This document shows positions 33,089 through 45,165 of a DNA stretch of 64,000 bases, piece after piece. The stretch comes from Ricinus communis. Taxonomy: Eukaryota > Streptophyta > Magnoliopsida > Malpighiales > Euphorbiaceae. Position 1 is the stretch's first letter. Every line of letters begins with the position of its first letter. Where the stretch lies: contig NC_063257.1 in assembly GCF_019578655.1 (NCBI RefSeq), positions 17,794,001 to 17,858,000 on the forward strand, in the 5' to 3' direction. A program made the translations under genes and the position numbers. Below the pieces are notes generated by a model. The model was not told the DNA's origin. It saw only the letters and a program-made list of their open reading frames with translations, and searched no databases.

Positions 33089-36000
33089 AGAAACAACATG
33101 CAACCGAATACTTGAGGCTAATGAGCATACTATTTCAGTTTTCTACCTTATGGGAAATCAAGTTATGGGTTCATTTAAAAACTCTGCAAGCTAATCAGGA
33201 CTCGCCCTTGGAAAAAATAGACTTATCACTCTCGTCCTTCCTTTCTTTTGTGTGTTCTTTATCTACCCTAGTGTCAAAATCAATTTGATTTGATCTTTTC
33301 GCCTAGAGAAGAACAAAGAGCTTGCGATTTCTTTCCTTATCGGACCCGATATCGTACCTATTTTCTGATTTTGTTCGTTTCTTTTGTGCCTCTCTTTCTA
33401 ATCTTTGTTTAGTATGATGGTTTGGTTCCATTTGGGGAGCATAAGCACGAGTGTCAAGTGAAAGCGCATGTAAGCGGCAAGCATAGGCACATATTTATTG
33501 CTTGGACAAATCTAAGGAGATTAAATTAGTTGATCGAGTATTGATATCATTCTCGAATTAAATGTAACTAGTTGATCAAGCATTGATATCATTCTGGAAT
33601 GATCTCGGTCGAATCTTTTAGAGGTAGGAGTGAACAACGAGACTCGAGGCATGCCCAAATTCAAGACTTGGACCATTGGGATCTAGATCATTCATTGTTT
33701 CTCTTGCCACGAGGACTCTTGATGGCACAAGGATTAGCATAAAGAATCATGAGAAGGCAATTTAACAAGCTTGGCCTGTGGCGTTGATGCTCGGAGTGTT
33801 ATTCGGTAGGCCCACACGAATTTCTCCATGTTTTTGTTAAGCTGGCCCATAGAATCTAGGACTACAGTTGACCAGTCAACTCCTCTCTAGTTCTTGATTT
33901 GACTTTAGTTTATTCATCTTTTTTTATTTATTAATTCGTGTTTAGCTTCTAGTTTCTTTTCCTTATGGAATGAGGGATCTCACACCATAAAAACACCATG
34001 CAACCGAATACTTTAGGCTAATGAGCATACTATTTCAGTTTTCTACCTTATGGGAAATCAAGTTATGGGTTCTTTTAAGAACTTTGCAAGCTAATCATGA
34101 GTCGCTGTCTCAAACATAAACTTACGGCTCGTGTCCTTCCTCTCTTTTGTGTTCTTTGTCTACCCCAGTGTCTAAATCAATTTGATTTGATCTTTACCCC
34201 GAGAGAAGAACGAAAAGCTTGCAATTTCTTTCATTATCGGACCCGATATTGTACCTATTTTTTGATTTTATTTGTTTCTTTTGTGCCTCTCTTTCTAATC
34301 TTTGTTTAGTATGATGGTTTGGTCCATTTAGGGAGCATAAGCACGAGTGTCGAGTGAAAGCGCGTGTAAGCAGCAAGCATAGGCACATATATATTGCTTG
34401 GACAAATGTAAGAAGATTAAATTAGTTGATCGAGTATTGATATTATTCTTGAATTAAATACAATCAATTGATCGAGCATTGATATCATTCTCGAATGATC
34501 TCGATCGAATCTTTTGGAGGAAGGCGTGAACAACGAGACTCGAGGCATGCCCAAATTCAAGACTTGGACCATTGGAATCTACATCATTCCTTGTTCTTCT
34601 TGGCACGAGGACTCCTAATGGCACAAGGATTAGCATAAAGAATCATGAGAAGGCAATTTGACAAGCTTGGCCGGTGGCGTTGATGCTCGGAGTGTTATTC
34701 GATAGGCCCACACGAGTTTCTCCTTGTGTTTGTTAAGCTGGCTTATAGAATCTAGGACTACAGTTGACCAGTCAACTCCTCTTTGGTTCTTGATTTGATT
34801 TTAGTTTGTTCATCTTTTTTTATTTATTAATTTGTGTTTAGCTTCTAGTTTCTTTTCCTTATGGAATGAGGGATCTCACACCATAAAAACCACATGCAAC
34901 CGAATACTTTAGGCTAATGAGCATACTATTTTAGTTTTCTACCTTGTGGGAAATCAAGTTATGGGTTCTTTCAAGAACTATGCAAGCTAATCACGAGTCG
35001 CCGTCTCAAACATAAACTTACGGCTCGTGTCCTTCCTTTCTTTTGTGTTCTTTGTCTACCCCAGTGTCTAAATCAATTTGATTTGATCCTTACGCACTGC
35101 CGTATGGAGAAGAATAAAGAACTTGCAAATTCTTTCCGTTCTTTTGTGCCTCTCTTCCTAATCTTTGTTTAGTGATGCAACCAAAGATGCATCTAAGTCA
35201 ACTAGCATGGATCCACTAGCCTATGGAGGACCGATGACACGAGCAAGGAGTAAAAGGTTCAAGCAAGCCTTAAATTCTTACTTGGAGCATGTTTTGAAGA
35301 TGGCTAATGATGGTGCTTTTAATGAAGATAACAACGCCTTGAAGATAGTGACATTAATTGAAGCTTAAACTTCTGGTCATGGAGCAAGGTCAAGGTCAAA
35401 GATCAGGGATCAAAGTCAACAGGCTTTCCTAGGGTTTCTAGAAGCATTGGGCCGCACATTAGGGTTTCTAGAAGCATTGGAGGTCTCACCTAACCCTAGG
35501 GCAGCCACCACTTATGCTTAGAGAAGGAGGCAGCCGCACATTAGAAGTCTTTTAGGGTTTGATTCTTTATTGCTTATCTCTTAGTCCTTTTTACGGTTAG
35601 AATCATTTCAAAAACTCTATAAATAGAGCTATGTATTTTGGCTAAAGGACATAAGATCAATATACATTTCTGAATGAAGTTTGAGTTGTTAACTCTTATT
35701 CCTTAAGGTGATCCTTATTGAATTTCTTGAGATTAAATTAACTTGTTTGATTTAGTTTCACATCTACATGTTTGATCAATCAATTAACTTTTTATTAGTT
35801 TCTTGAGTTGTTTGAACATTCTTCATCTATTTATAACTAAAGGGCTTAGTAGTTCTATTGCTAAGTTTGTTAGTTCCATAATCAATTGCAAACTTTCAAG
35901 TTAGATCTTGGGGCGACAAATTCGAACTTATTTGATGCAATAAAGACAAGAATTACAAATGATCCTTTAAGCTTTCAAGGAGGTCCAATGACAAGATCCA

Positions 36001-38523
36001 AGTCCAAAAGGATGCAAGAAGCTTTGTTGGGCTTAATTAAAGACATTTAAAGTGTTCAAACACAACAAGGCTCAGTCCAAGATTTAGGATTGCAAAAAGG
36101 ATCCAAAATCATCAATTTAGTGCAATAAGTTTGGGCTGAACTCATAGGTCCAATAAGATTCATTTGAAGCCTTTTTTTTATTTTCATTTTATTAGGTTTT
36201 TCTTAAGTTATGGTGTGATTAGTTGTCTTCTAGAGTTACAAAATAGATGCACATAATTAGTCATAATTTGGAGTTACAAAATGGATGCACATAATTAGTT
36301 GTCATTTGGGAGTTACAAAAATGAGTGACATCAATGTAAAAACAACCACTTTTAATAAGTTTTAAGCGAAATTAAAGGGAAAAACATGGGGAAGCTCAAA
36401 AGACATCCATTTAGGTTTCTTTGTCTTGTTTTGGCTATAAATATCAAAGCCAAATCCATTTGTAAAGAGAGAATTTTGAATGATAATCTTTGTTTGCTCT
36501 TTGTGAGTGTTTTTGCTTAAGTTCTTGCATGAACTTTGAACTTATCAAACTATTTTTAGTTTGTGGCGTTCTCTAACCAAAATCTTGTGTTTGATTCTTA
36601 ACTTATCAAATCATACTTGGTTTGTGGCGTTTGGAGTTGAATTCAAGTACTAGTTTCATTGTTGGAACTAGTTTTTCCTATCTTCACTTGACTAGATCCT
36701 TGGGTTTTGGAATCATCTTGATTGGAGGGTGTTTTCTTGCATTCCATATGTATCATAACTCATTAGTTATTGGGGTGTGTGGTTGCTAAGATGATGATTT
36801 CCTATCATTTAGTATGATGGTTTGGCTGGTGGCGTTAATGCTTTGCTTGATCATCAAGCGGGATGACACATAAATCCACGCTCGAAAGGGAGAACTCATA
36901 TTGTTTTCGATTAATCCAAGCGTAATACAAGCAGGAAAGCGATCGTCTTGATGTCTGGGATGCATACAGTAGAGTAATTTGGTCGGAATGTTATTAGGTA
37001 GGCCCACATGAATTTCTCCTTGTATTTGTTAAGCTGGCTTATAGAATCTAGGACTACAGTTGACCAGTCAATTCCTCTATAGTTCTTCATTTGACTTTAG
37101 TTTATTCATATTTCTTTATTTATTAATTCGTGTTTTGCTTCCAGTTTCATTTTCTTATGGAATGAGGGATTTCACACCATAAAAACTGCATCCAACCGAA
37201 TATTTAAGGTTAATGAGCATACTATTTCAGTTTTCTACCTTGTGTGAAATAAAAAACATAGACTTATCGCTCGCGTCCTTCCTTTCTTTTGTGTTCTTTG
37301 TCTACCCTAGTGTCTAAATCAATTTGATTTGATCCTTACGCTCAGCCGTATGGATAAGAACAAACAACTTGCAATTTCTTTCCTTTCTTTTGTGCCTCAA
37401 TTTCTAATCTTTGTTTAGTATGATGGTTTCATCGGTGGCGTTGATGCTTTGCTTGATCATCAAGCGGGATGACACATAAATCCACGCTCGATAGGGAGAA
37501 ATCATATTGTTTTCGATTAATCCAAGCGTAATACAAACAGGAACGCGACCGTTTTTGACGTTTGGGATGCATACAATGGAGTAATTTGGGTCAGAATATT
37601 ATTAGGCAGGCCCACACGAATTTCTCCTTGTATTTGTTAAGCTGAATTATAGAATCTAGGACTACGGTTGACCAGTTAATTCCTCTATAGTTCTTGATTT
37701 GACTTTAGTTTATTCATATTTCTTTATTTATTAATTCGTATTTAGCTTCCAGTTTCTTTTTCTTATGGAATCAGGGATTTCACACCATAGAAATCGCATC
37801 CAATCGAATATTTGATGTTAATGAGCATACTATTTCAGTTTTTCTACCTTGTGTGAAATAAAAAACATAGACTTATTGCTCGCGTCCTTCCTTTCTTTTA
37901 TGTTCTTTGTCTGCCCCAATGTCTAAATCAATTCAGTTTGATCCTTACGCTCAGCCGTACGGAGAAGAACAAAGAACTTGCGATTTCTTTTCTTTCTTTT
38001 GTGCCTCTCTTTCTAATCTTTGTTTAGTATGATGGTTTGGCCGGTGGCGTTGATGCTTTGCTTGATCATCAAGTGGGATGACACATAAATCCATGCTCGA
38101 AAGGGAGAAATCATATTATTTTCGATTAATCCAAGCGTAATACAAATAGGAACGCAACCGTTTTTGATGTTTGGGACGCATAAAATGGAGTAATTTGGGT
38201 CGGAATGTTATTAGGTAGGCCCACACAAATTTCTCCTTGTATTTGTTAAGCTGGATTATAGAATCTAGGACTACGGTTGACCAGTCAATTCCTCTATAGT
38301 TCTTGATTTGACTTTAGTTTATTCATATTTCTTTATTTATTAATTCATATTTAGCTTCCAGTTTCTTTTTCTTATGGAATGAGGGATTTCACAACATAAA
38401 AATCGCATCCAACTGAATATTTGAGGTTAATGAGCATACTATTTCAGTTTTCTACCTTGTGTAAAATAGAAAGCATAGACTTATGGCTCGCGTCCTTCCT
38501 TTCTTTTATGTTCTTTGTCTACC
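33089..38523. repeat. tandem array of 0.6-0.9 kb units
   Basis: The anchor ATGAGCATACTATTTCAG (T in place of C in the third unit) occurs at 33121, 34021, 34917, 37213, 37821 and 38430. Spacing is 900, 896, about 656 (after subtracting the insertion at 35173-36807), 608 and 609 bp. The long and short units share both flanks but carry different middle segments after GTATGATGGTTTG. The units are non-coding. The array is cut on the right by the LTR of element H. I do not recognise the unit as rDNA, a known satellite or a gene. Confidence 0.8.
35173..36807 (+). mobile_element. chimeric LTR insertion within the tandem array
   Basis: Flanked by TTTAG on both sides (35168-35172 and 36808-36812). It starts TGATGCAACC and ends TTCCTATCA. 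The left part carries an LTR-encoded pol tail (GGPMTRARSKRFKQAL, stop near 35366) and a TATA-like CTCTATAAATAGAGC near 35612. Around 35941 a second LTR start, TGATGCAATAAAG, appears with its own tail (GGPMTRSKSKRMQEALLGL), and the rest from about 36230 is family-2-like LTR. No gag or pol remains. It looks like a recombinant of two LTR types captured between one pair of target duplications. Confidence 0.65.
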
Positions 38524-39292
38524 TGATGTAAACCTTTTAAGGAAGAGAAGGATACACGCCAAGATCGATACTTATAAGGTTTGCCAAAAGATATTTGTGG
38601 AACTATCACCCTTATTTATAAAGAAATAAGATCAATAGCTATAATGTGATGAACTTAATTAATCCTAGAAACTAACAAGTTAATAGAATTAAATTAAGGT
38701 AGAAGTGAAATCAAAACCTAAACAATAAGTTTTAATTTCAAGAACACTTAAAGAAACTTTTTAAGCAAAAATAAGGTTTTCTATTCAATCAAAGATATGT
38801 GTTTGCCGAATTACATAGCTCTATTTATAGAGTTTAAAACATATTAATCCTAATCCTAGAATGACTAGGATATGTGGCCAAGATTCCTAAATAAATAAAA
38901 CTTTGAATTAAAAGAAAAGAAAACTCCTATTTAACTTGGACTTGTTAAAAGAAAACTCCTAGTTTGACTTGGATTTTGATTTTGAATATTCAACCTTGGA
39001 CTTGGGCTTTACGTTTGGGCTTCAATTCAACATAAATCAGAGTTGATCTTCATGTCTTTACGTTGGGCTTTAATCCATGAATGAAATACAATTAATCAAA
39101 GTTGAATCTTGATCTTCTAAGTCCAACTCGTTATCCTTGCTTCTTGAATGCATCTTATCTATCACGTGGACCATGGAAGAACACAAGGCAGCCTTAAATC
39201 TCTTGCTTCTAGCTCGTGTGAGTGGACCCTCATACTTCAATGGATCCATTCATGGCTTGCTTGGTGGTAAAGGATCAGCCTTGATTTCATCA
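38524..39292 (-). repeat. element H 3' LTR (769 bp)
   Basis: Bounded on the plus strand by TGATGTAAACC at 38524 and TTTCATCA at 39292. In element orientation it starts TGATGAAATCAAGG and is preceded by the purine tract GAGGAGGGAGGGGA. It encodes a pol tail (YEGPLTRARSKRFKAAL) near its start and a TATA-like CTATAAATAGAGC near 38817-38829. It interrupts the tandem array after CTACC. Confidence 0.75.
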
Positions 39293-40127
39293 TCCCCTCC
39301 CTCCTCGAAAGGATTCGTCCTCGCATCAAGACCTTCATCAAAAGAATATGGAGATAAATCAGCAACATTAAATGTAGCACTAACTCCATACTCACCGGGC
39401 AAGTCAATCTTGTAACATTATTGTCGATGCATTCCAACACTTGAAATGGTCCATCTCCCCTTGGCATCAACTTGCTTTTTCTTTGGTTTGGAAATCTTTC
39501 TTTGCGCATGTATATCCATACCCAATCTCTGGGTTCAAAGATCACCTCTTTTCTTCCTTTGTTGGCGTGTTTAGCATTTGCTTCATTCTTGCGCTCTGGA
39601 TTAGTTCGAACCTGTTAATGCAATTTAAGCACATATTCAGCCTTTTTCTTGCCATCAAGGTTAGTTTGTTCCTTTAAAGGTAAAGCAATCAGATCTAAAG
39701 GACTCAAATGTACAAAACTCATAGACAATCTCAAAAGGGCAGAATTTAGTTGAAGAATGCATGGTTCTATTATAAGCAAATTCTACATGTGGCAAGCAAT
39801 CTTCCCAACTCTTAATGTTGCGTTTTACCATGGTGCGTAGTAGTTGTGATAGTGTTCTATTTACTACTTCAGTTTGACCATCGGTTTGTGGGTGAGAAGT
39901 TGTTGAAAATAACAAGCGTGTACCTAACTTACCCCATAAAGTCTTCCAAAAGTAGCTCAAAAACTTAGTATCCCTATCACTAATTATGGTGCGTGGCATA
40001 CCATGTAAACACTCTACCTCTCCAAAAAATAGGTCAGCAATATGTTGTGCATCATTAGTTTTCTTACAAGCTATAAAATGTGCCATCTTTGAAAACCTAT
40101 CAACAACAACAAATATACTATCATGCC
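39293..40127 (-). pseudogene. element H integrase C-terminal part and pol tail
   Basis: From 40127 leftward: [16 protein letters not shown], then [18 protein letters not shown] with the second catalytic aspartate, and [15 protein letters not shown] with the glutamate. The tail reads [19 protein letters not shown] and [12 protein letters not shown] stop near 39616, and frameshifts near 39410 in the tail, disable it. The N-terminal half of the integrase lies at 53578-54037, displaced by the inserted solo LTR and EPRV. Confidence 0.87.
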
Positions 40128-40521
40128 TGATGTGAATCCAAGTTCAAAGCTTAAAGAGATCCAAGATCCATTAATAGTACAAGAAGGCCCAATCACAAGG
40201 TCCAAATCCAAGAAGCTTCAACAAGCCATATTGGGTTTAATTAGGGACATTTGGAAAGCCCAAGAACTTCAACCCAATAAGGCATCCATGGAGGCCCAAG
40301 GAATAATATTTAACTTATTTTTATGTTAATAAAAATTAGGGTTACATGTAGCCACCATACAAGTTAATGTGGTGATTAATACCAAGTAATGGCTATCAAT
40401 GTGGGTAGTGGTTATTAAGAGCCACCATATACAAGATAATGGGGTAATTAATACCAAGTAATGGCTAACCTAGTAGAAATATCCCATATTCCAGAAACTG
40501 CCCAAATCCAAAATTCTCTCC

Positions 40522-41860
40522 CTGGTTCTCTTTGGATACTGTGCCTCCATCACAATGGCGGAACAAGATCTTGGAATTCAATGCCTGGCTTGATTTGCAA
40601 ATGATAAACCCTCAGGCCAATCTCCAAGCTGTCTTGACTGAATTTACGTCGAGATTCACTGGCACATTAAGGGAATGGTTCTCTCACTTGTCTGAAAATC
40701 AACAGCTCCAATTTGTTCAAACTGGTACTGTTGCTCAAGCTCTAGCCCAGATTCATCAACAATTTCTGGGAGATTACAATTTGATTTTCAGGCAACGGAA
40801 ACAAGAATACTTTGACAGAAAGTGCTGTTCTATGAAAAGAAAAGACCTTGAATTTCATTATGTTCATATGTCAAAGCTTTACTATGAACTTGCTGGTCCT
40901 AACAGTGATGATCTTAAGTACACATTCGTCAGTTCTCTGCCTGAAGAAATGCAATCGGAAATCCAGAGAATGATGACAGAATCACATAGAGACATCACTC
41001 ATATCTCTCTTGGAGAAATTTGGCAGTTTACCATGGCTACCCTTGATAAAATGTGTGAGCAGCAAAAATTATTCAAGAAAATTGCAAAGGGAGAAGCACT
41101 GTTGAAAAATCTATGCAATCGGGATTATTTGCAAGTTAAATGCAAGGATAAGCACTGTATGTGCAAGCCAAAGAAGAAGAAACACTTTTCATCTTATTCA
41201 AAGAAACCTCCTCAGAACAAACAGAAAGAAGGGAAAAAGTTACGCTGGTTTAAAAGAAAAAATACAAAGAAGCGCAAATCAGATAGGTGCTATATCTGTG
41301 GTCAATTAGGGCACTATGCAAAGACATGCCCCAATAAGCCTAAGAAGGCTGTTGCTCTTCTCCATCAACTAAAGGCTTCATGTCCAGATGACCTATCTGA
41401 TCATGATCTTGAGTCTCTTTTCTCAGAAGAAGAAATGGCGTCTTCTCAGACTCTATTTGCCATTCCGTACTCAGACAACAGCACAGATGATGAAAATTCT
41501 TCAGACGAAGAAACATCTATTCTTACTATTGGTCCTGCTCTTCAAATAAAACAAGAACCGCCAGACCTTCCATCAATTTTTGAGTATTTACAATGGCTGC
41601 AACCTCTACCTTCTCCCGATTATATCCTAGCAGATATATCTTACTGTTTCCCTGAAATACCTTCTCCAAGGAAAATACCTACACCAGTTCAAACCAACTC
41701 CTCTTCTTCTACATCATTATTCATTCCTACTTCTCCAGAAAGTATGGAAAATCCATCTTCACCAGAAGTCACATCAGCACAACCTATTCATCCTACACCA
41801 TTGGTATCCATCCATGTCTTACCTGGTAAATATGAAAAACCTATTCTTATTCTGCTTTGA
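40522..41860 (+). pseudogene. EPRV capsid and zinc-knuckle region, forward copy
   Basis: The open frame enters at the junction (PWFSLDTVPPSQWRNK), so the protein's N-terminal part is missing and there is no genuine start codon. It contains the capsid-like segment (EFNAWLDLQMINPQAN, FTGTLREWFSHL, QQFLGDYNLIFRQRKQEYF), a Lys-rich stretch, the RNA-binding knuckle CYICGQLGHYAKTC near 41290-41331, and an acidic/Ser-rich linker before protease. It stops at 41858. The inverted copy holds the corresponding part at 46913-47760. Confidence 0.8.
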
Positions 41861-42114
41861 TGGATACGGGGATCTCATTGTACGATGTTAAATCCGATGC
41901 TCGCCTCGTTCGGCATGGAGAAAAAGATTTATCACTTCACGTGGCAGGATGGCAAAAGTTTTCGGACCTGATGGTCTCTAAACAAAAGATTGGAATACGG
42001 TTCTTCCCCATTTGTATTGTATGGATCCACGTCATTGGATCCTATCTATTTGGAAGAGATCTTCTAGTTGGGTTTGATACTTATCATGCGGCGGAAAAAT
42101 TACAAATCCCTTAG
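41857..42114 (+). pseudogene. EPRV aspartic protease, frameshifted, forward copy
   Basis: The active site DTG is present near 41863, but an extra base directly after it moves the frame, so the following residues differ from those of the inverted copy (there ALMDTGSHCTMLNPD). The frame stops at 42114. The protease would release capsid and RT from the polyprotein. Confidence 0.7.
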
Positions 42115-42352
42115 CAGGGCTTAAGTATAAGCGAGAATTTCTCCCTTATACTCAAAATCCCAACCGATTCTCCATTCGCGAAGTCCCTCTGGACTTTGCT
42201 CACTTAAAAGAGTTGTTAGGTACCATCTTTGTCATGATTCCCATAAAAACTTCTATCACCCTTCTCCACTATACAAGAACCCAGACTTCTTCATCACTCT
42301 CCCCTTCAAATTAAATGAAGATGTCAACCCCACTAAAGCCAGCCACCTCGGA

Positions 42353-43181
42353 ATGTCTCCATCTGATTTGGCTTTAGCAAGACAGGAATGCCAGGAACTT
42401 CTCCAGCAAAGCTTGATAGAACCTACACAGTCTCCTTGGGCATGCCAAGCATTCTATGTAGAAAAGAGATCAGAAAAATTAAGAGGAAAGAAAAGGTTCG
42501 TAATTGATTACAAGCCTCTGAATCATTTTCTTTCAGATGACAAATTTCCAATTCCTAAAATCTCTTCTCTATTGATTCGTCTTCAAGGAGCAACCTATTT
42601 CTCTAAGTTCGATATAAAGTCAGGATTTTGGCAGTTGGGCATTCACCCTGAAGAAAGATACAAGACCGTATACGCATCCCGGATGCTCGGTACCGGTGGG
42701 TATTATGCCTTTTGGGCTTAAAATAGCTCCTTCCATCTTCCAAAAGGCGATGGTCCGAATTTTTGAATCAATCCTGGATACTTGCATCATTTACATCGAT
42801 GATATCCTACTTTTCTCAAAGTCAGCTAAAGAGCATGATGATCTTCTCAGAAGATTTCACAGTTTAGTCCATTCCTACGGGATAATGCTTTCAGAAAGAA
42901 AGTCTTACATTGGACAGACTGAAGTTGACTTTCTTGGGCTTAAGCTAAAAAATGGGCAGTATGAAGCAGGCTCACATTTAGCCCAAGAATTGCGGCATTT
43001 CCCCAATGAGAATCTATCCAAAAAACAGATCCAACAGTTTCTGGGGATCATCAATTACATTCGAGACTTTATTCCAAAGGCCGCGGCCATACAAAGGCCA
43101 CAGCTGCAGTTGAAGAAAAATGCGGGCCCGTGGACTCAAGCCCATACTGAAGCTGTTAAGATGTTAAAACAGCTGGCCTAA
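42353..43181 (+). pseudogene. EPRV reverse transcriptase, forward copy
   Basis: The frame shows QSPWACQAFYVEKRSEKLRG, VIDYKPLNHFLSDDKFPIPK, YFSKFDIKSGFWQLGIHPEE, then a frame break at about 42690 (SRMLGTGG). From 42696 it gives MPFGLKIAPSIFQKAM and the catalytic box IIYIDDILLFSKS near 42790-42828, then FLGIINYIRDFIPKAA. It ends at a TAA at 43179. This RT copies viral pregenomic RNA to DNA in the cytoplasm. The inverted copy has its own, different lesions. Confidence 0.85.
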
Positions 43182-43739
43182 AAGACTCCAGCCCTCACAA
43201 TTTCTGCTGATGATGCACAGCTGATCCTCCAGACTGATGCAAGTGACTATGCTTGGGGCGCTATTCTTCTCCAAAGACATAACAACAAGGAGTCACTATG
43301 TAAGCATGTATCGGGACAATTTAAAGACAGTGAACTTCATTATCATTCAAACATCAAAGAAATTCTGGCGGTAAAGTATGCAATTCAAAAATGCGAGTTC
43401 TTCGTTGCCTCAAGACATTTCACAATTAGAATGGATAATTCTAATTTCCCTCGTATTCTAGAATTCAAGGGACGACAAATCCCTGACAAACAATTGCTCC
43501 GCCTGAAAGAATGGTTCTCCCTATATGATTTTGAAGTACAGCACATTCAAGGTGATAAAAATCTTATCCCTGACTTTCTGTCCCGATTATCCAAATCTTT
43601 TATGGACCCTCCTAGTCCTTCTTCTTTTATCTTTATGGCACAATTCAGTCCCAGGACTGTGCACCCAAATCAACCTGAAGGTATGTCTATGCAAGAATTT
43701 AAACTTTGGGTCTATAGACGTATCTTAGCCTTTTATTAG
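43182..43739 (+). pseudogene. EPRV RNase H and following segment, forward copy
   Basis: After the stop at 43179 the same frame continues with LQTDASDYAWGAILLQ, SNIKEILAVKYAIQKCEFFV, TIRMDNSNFPRIL and HIQGDKNLIPDFLSRL, the acidic residues of RNase H. The open frame from 43431 runs to 43739 and includes QEFKLWVYRRILAFY, where a stop replaces the next residue. RNase H removes the RNA template during viral DNA synthesis. Confidence 0.8.
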
Positions 43740-44562
43740 ACTATTGTACCAAATCCAGAAGACTTTTCTGCCTCATTTCCTTGGAAACTTTTCCCCACTA
43801 TTACAGAAACGTTTCCTTCAACTTCTGAACAGTTCTGGTATCTCTAGTACCTCACATGTCTGTATCATCTTCCTGTAGAACTACCATTGTTATAAACCTT
43901 ATGGTTCTTACACAGAGAAGAGAATGAGTCACATCCAGCCTGGCAATTTTTCCTACTATTTGACAATCAACAGGCATGGCAATATAGGCTCAGAAGGTTG
44001 GTTAACTAAGCAGGTCTTCTCCACATGGCAGATCATGATAAGGCTTTGACCTACCATACCATCCTCTTTCTCCATCAACGATACAACTCAAATGACACTG
44101 TTTCAACAGACATTACAGAATGGAGAACTCTCCCCGGACATTTTGAAGAGATGCCCCTTGTCATTAAACATGCTTTACTTCACAAAGGGAATGAGCTAAA
44201 TCATACAGCCAATGAGGTGATTCCAGTCATCAACATGCAAAGGCAATCCTCAGATCAAAGACGGTACATTCACTTCTACTTCTTCAATCTGATCACACCA
44301 CCGGCCTAGACAACAATCTGAAGCTACATCTTCAATGTCAATGAATCCAGCCTTTCAGGAACCATGGTCACAACTAGAAGAATCTCTTCTCCCGGCCTCA
44401 CAGCTTTTGGCCCAAATGGCACCATTAAGGCCTTCTAGGCCTTGTCCAACTAGCAGGCCCAACCCATCAAGAAGAAGACGTCGAAGCTATAGAGATAGTG
44501 ACTCAGATGATTCTGATGATAACTACTCAGAGTGTGGGTCCACAAACAGACAAAATAAGTAA
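43740..44562 (+). pseudogene. EPRV polyprotein C-terminal region, forward copy
   Basis: Broken frames continue after RNase H: PWKLFPTITETFPSTSEQF, then 44025-44309 (DITEWRTLPGHFEEMPL) and 44335-44562. The last piece ends in an Arg/Ser/Asp-rich tail (PSRRRRRSYRDSDSDDSDD) that could bind nucleic acid. I do not recognise a named domain. There is no integrase after RNase H, which separates this from gypsy elements. Confidence 0.6.
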
Positions 44563-44930
44563 TGTCATGATGCACTCCCAAGAGCAAGATTCTATATTAT
44601 GGTCTCCATCATTAAGAGTTGTTTGGCCTTACATGTTTTGGCCTTATATGTCATTATTAGGGTCTCCATTATTAAAGTCGTTTGGGTCTCCATTATTAAA
44701 GTCATTTGGACATATATGTCAGCATGTTTTGGAGTCTTGTAAGAAGGAATATATTCCTTCACATGTGTGATTTAGAGATAGGGATTGAGAGTCATGTAGG
44801 ATAAGATTGCCAGATGGCAATCTCTGATAGTTGGATTGTATTTCGAGAGAGTTCCTCTTCTTCTATATAAGGAAGAGCTCTCCTTCAAAGAAAGGCAGGT
44901 GGTGTAAGGAATAAATAAACACTTATCTTT
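44563..44930 (+). promoter_or_regulatory. EPRV intergenic promoter, forward copy
   Basis: A TATA-type core TCTATATAAGGAAGAG lies at about 44862-44877, and a polyadenylation-type AATAAATAAAC at about 44910-44920. Upstream, three imperfect copies of GGTCTCCATTATTAAAGTC lie near 44600, 44664 and 44688. A TATA box followed closely by a poly(A) signal fits the overlapping start and end of a pararetroviral pregenomic RNA. The same block recurs inverted near 49640-49980. Confidence 0.6.
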
Positions 44931-45165
44931 CTCTTATCTTTGATGGCTTTCTCTTTCATGGCTTTCTAATTTCTCTCTATTCTTCTTCTCTATCCTATGG
45001 CAATGAATTAGCTGTTGCTACGATCTGTTTCTGTTATAATCCAAAAGGGCTAACTCGACTAACTCGGCTATTCGAGTTTCAAAGTAGAAAAGACCCCATG
45101 GCGAGGTGCCTCTTTGGTCTTAGCTTAAAGAAACTCTCTTGCTTTGAGTAAGGATATTCTCCTTG
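44931..45165 (+). other. EPRV RNA leader, forward copy
   Basis: CT-rich sequence followed by a hairpin-capable CTAACTCGACTAACTCGG/CTATTCGAG segment near 45050-45080 and ATGGCGAGGTGCC. It ends at GAGTAAGGATA, where the polyprotein frame starts in the inverted copy. I could not find a convincing tRNA-Met primer site. Confidence 0.45.

Noticed and set aside
34097..34636. Open frames within the tandem array as possible genes
   Set aside because: They are not conserved in frame between units and show no protein motif.
33089..38523. Tandem array as ribosomal intergenic spacer or a CRISPR-like repeat
   Set aside because: No rRNA coding sequence or promoter is nearby, the units are hundreds of bases long, and this is a plant nuclear context.
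43600..44562. An integrase after RNase H in the EPRV, which would make it a gypsy element
   Set aside because: No HHCC finger or D-D-E blocks are present in either copy, and the region leads to a TATA promoter instead of an LTR.
44931..45165. tRNA-Met primer site in the EPRV leader
   Set aside because: I looked for TGGTATCAGAGC or close variants in both leader copies and found none convincing.
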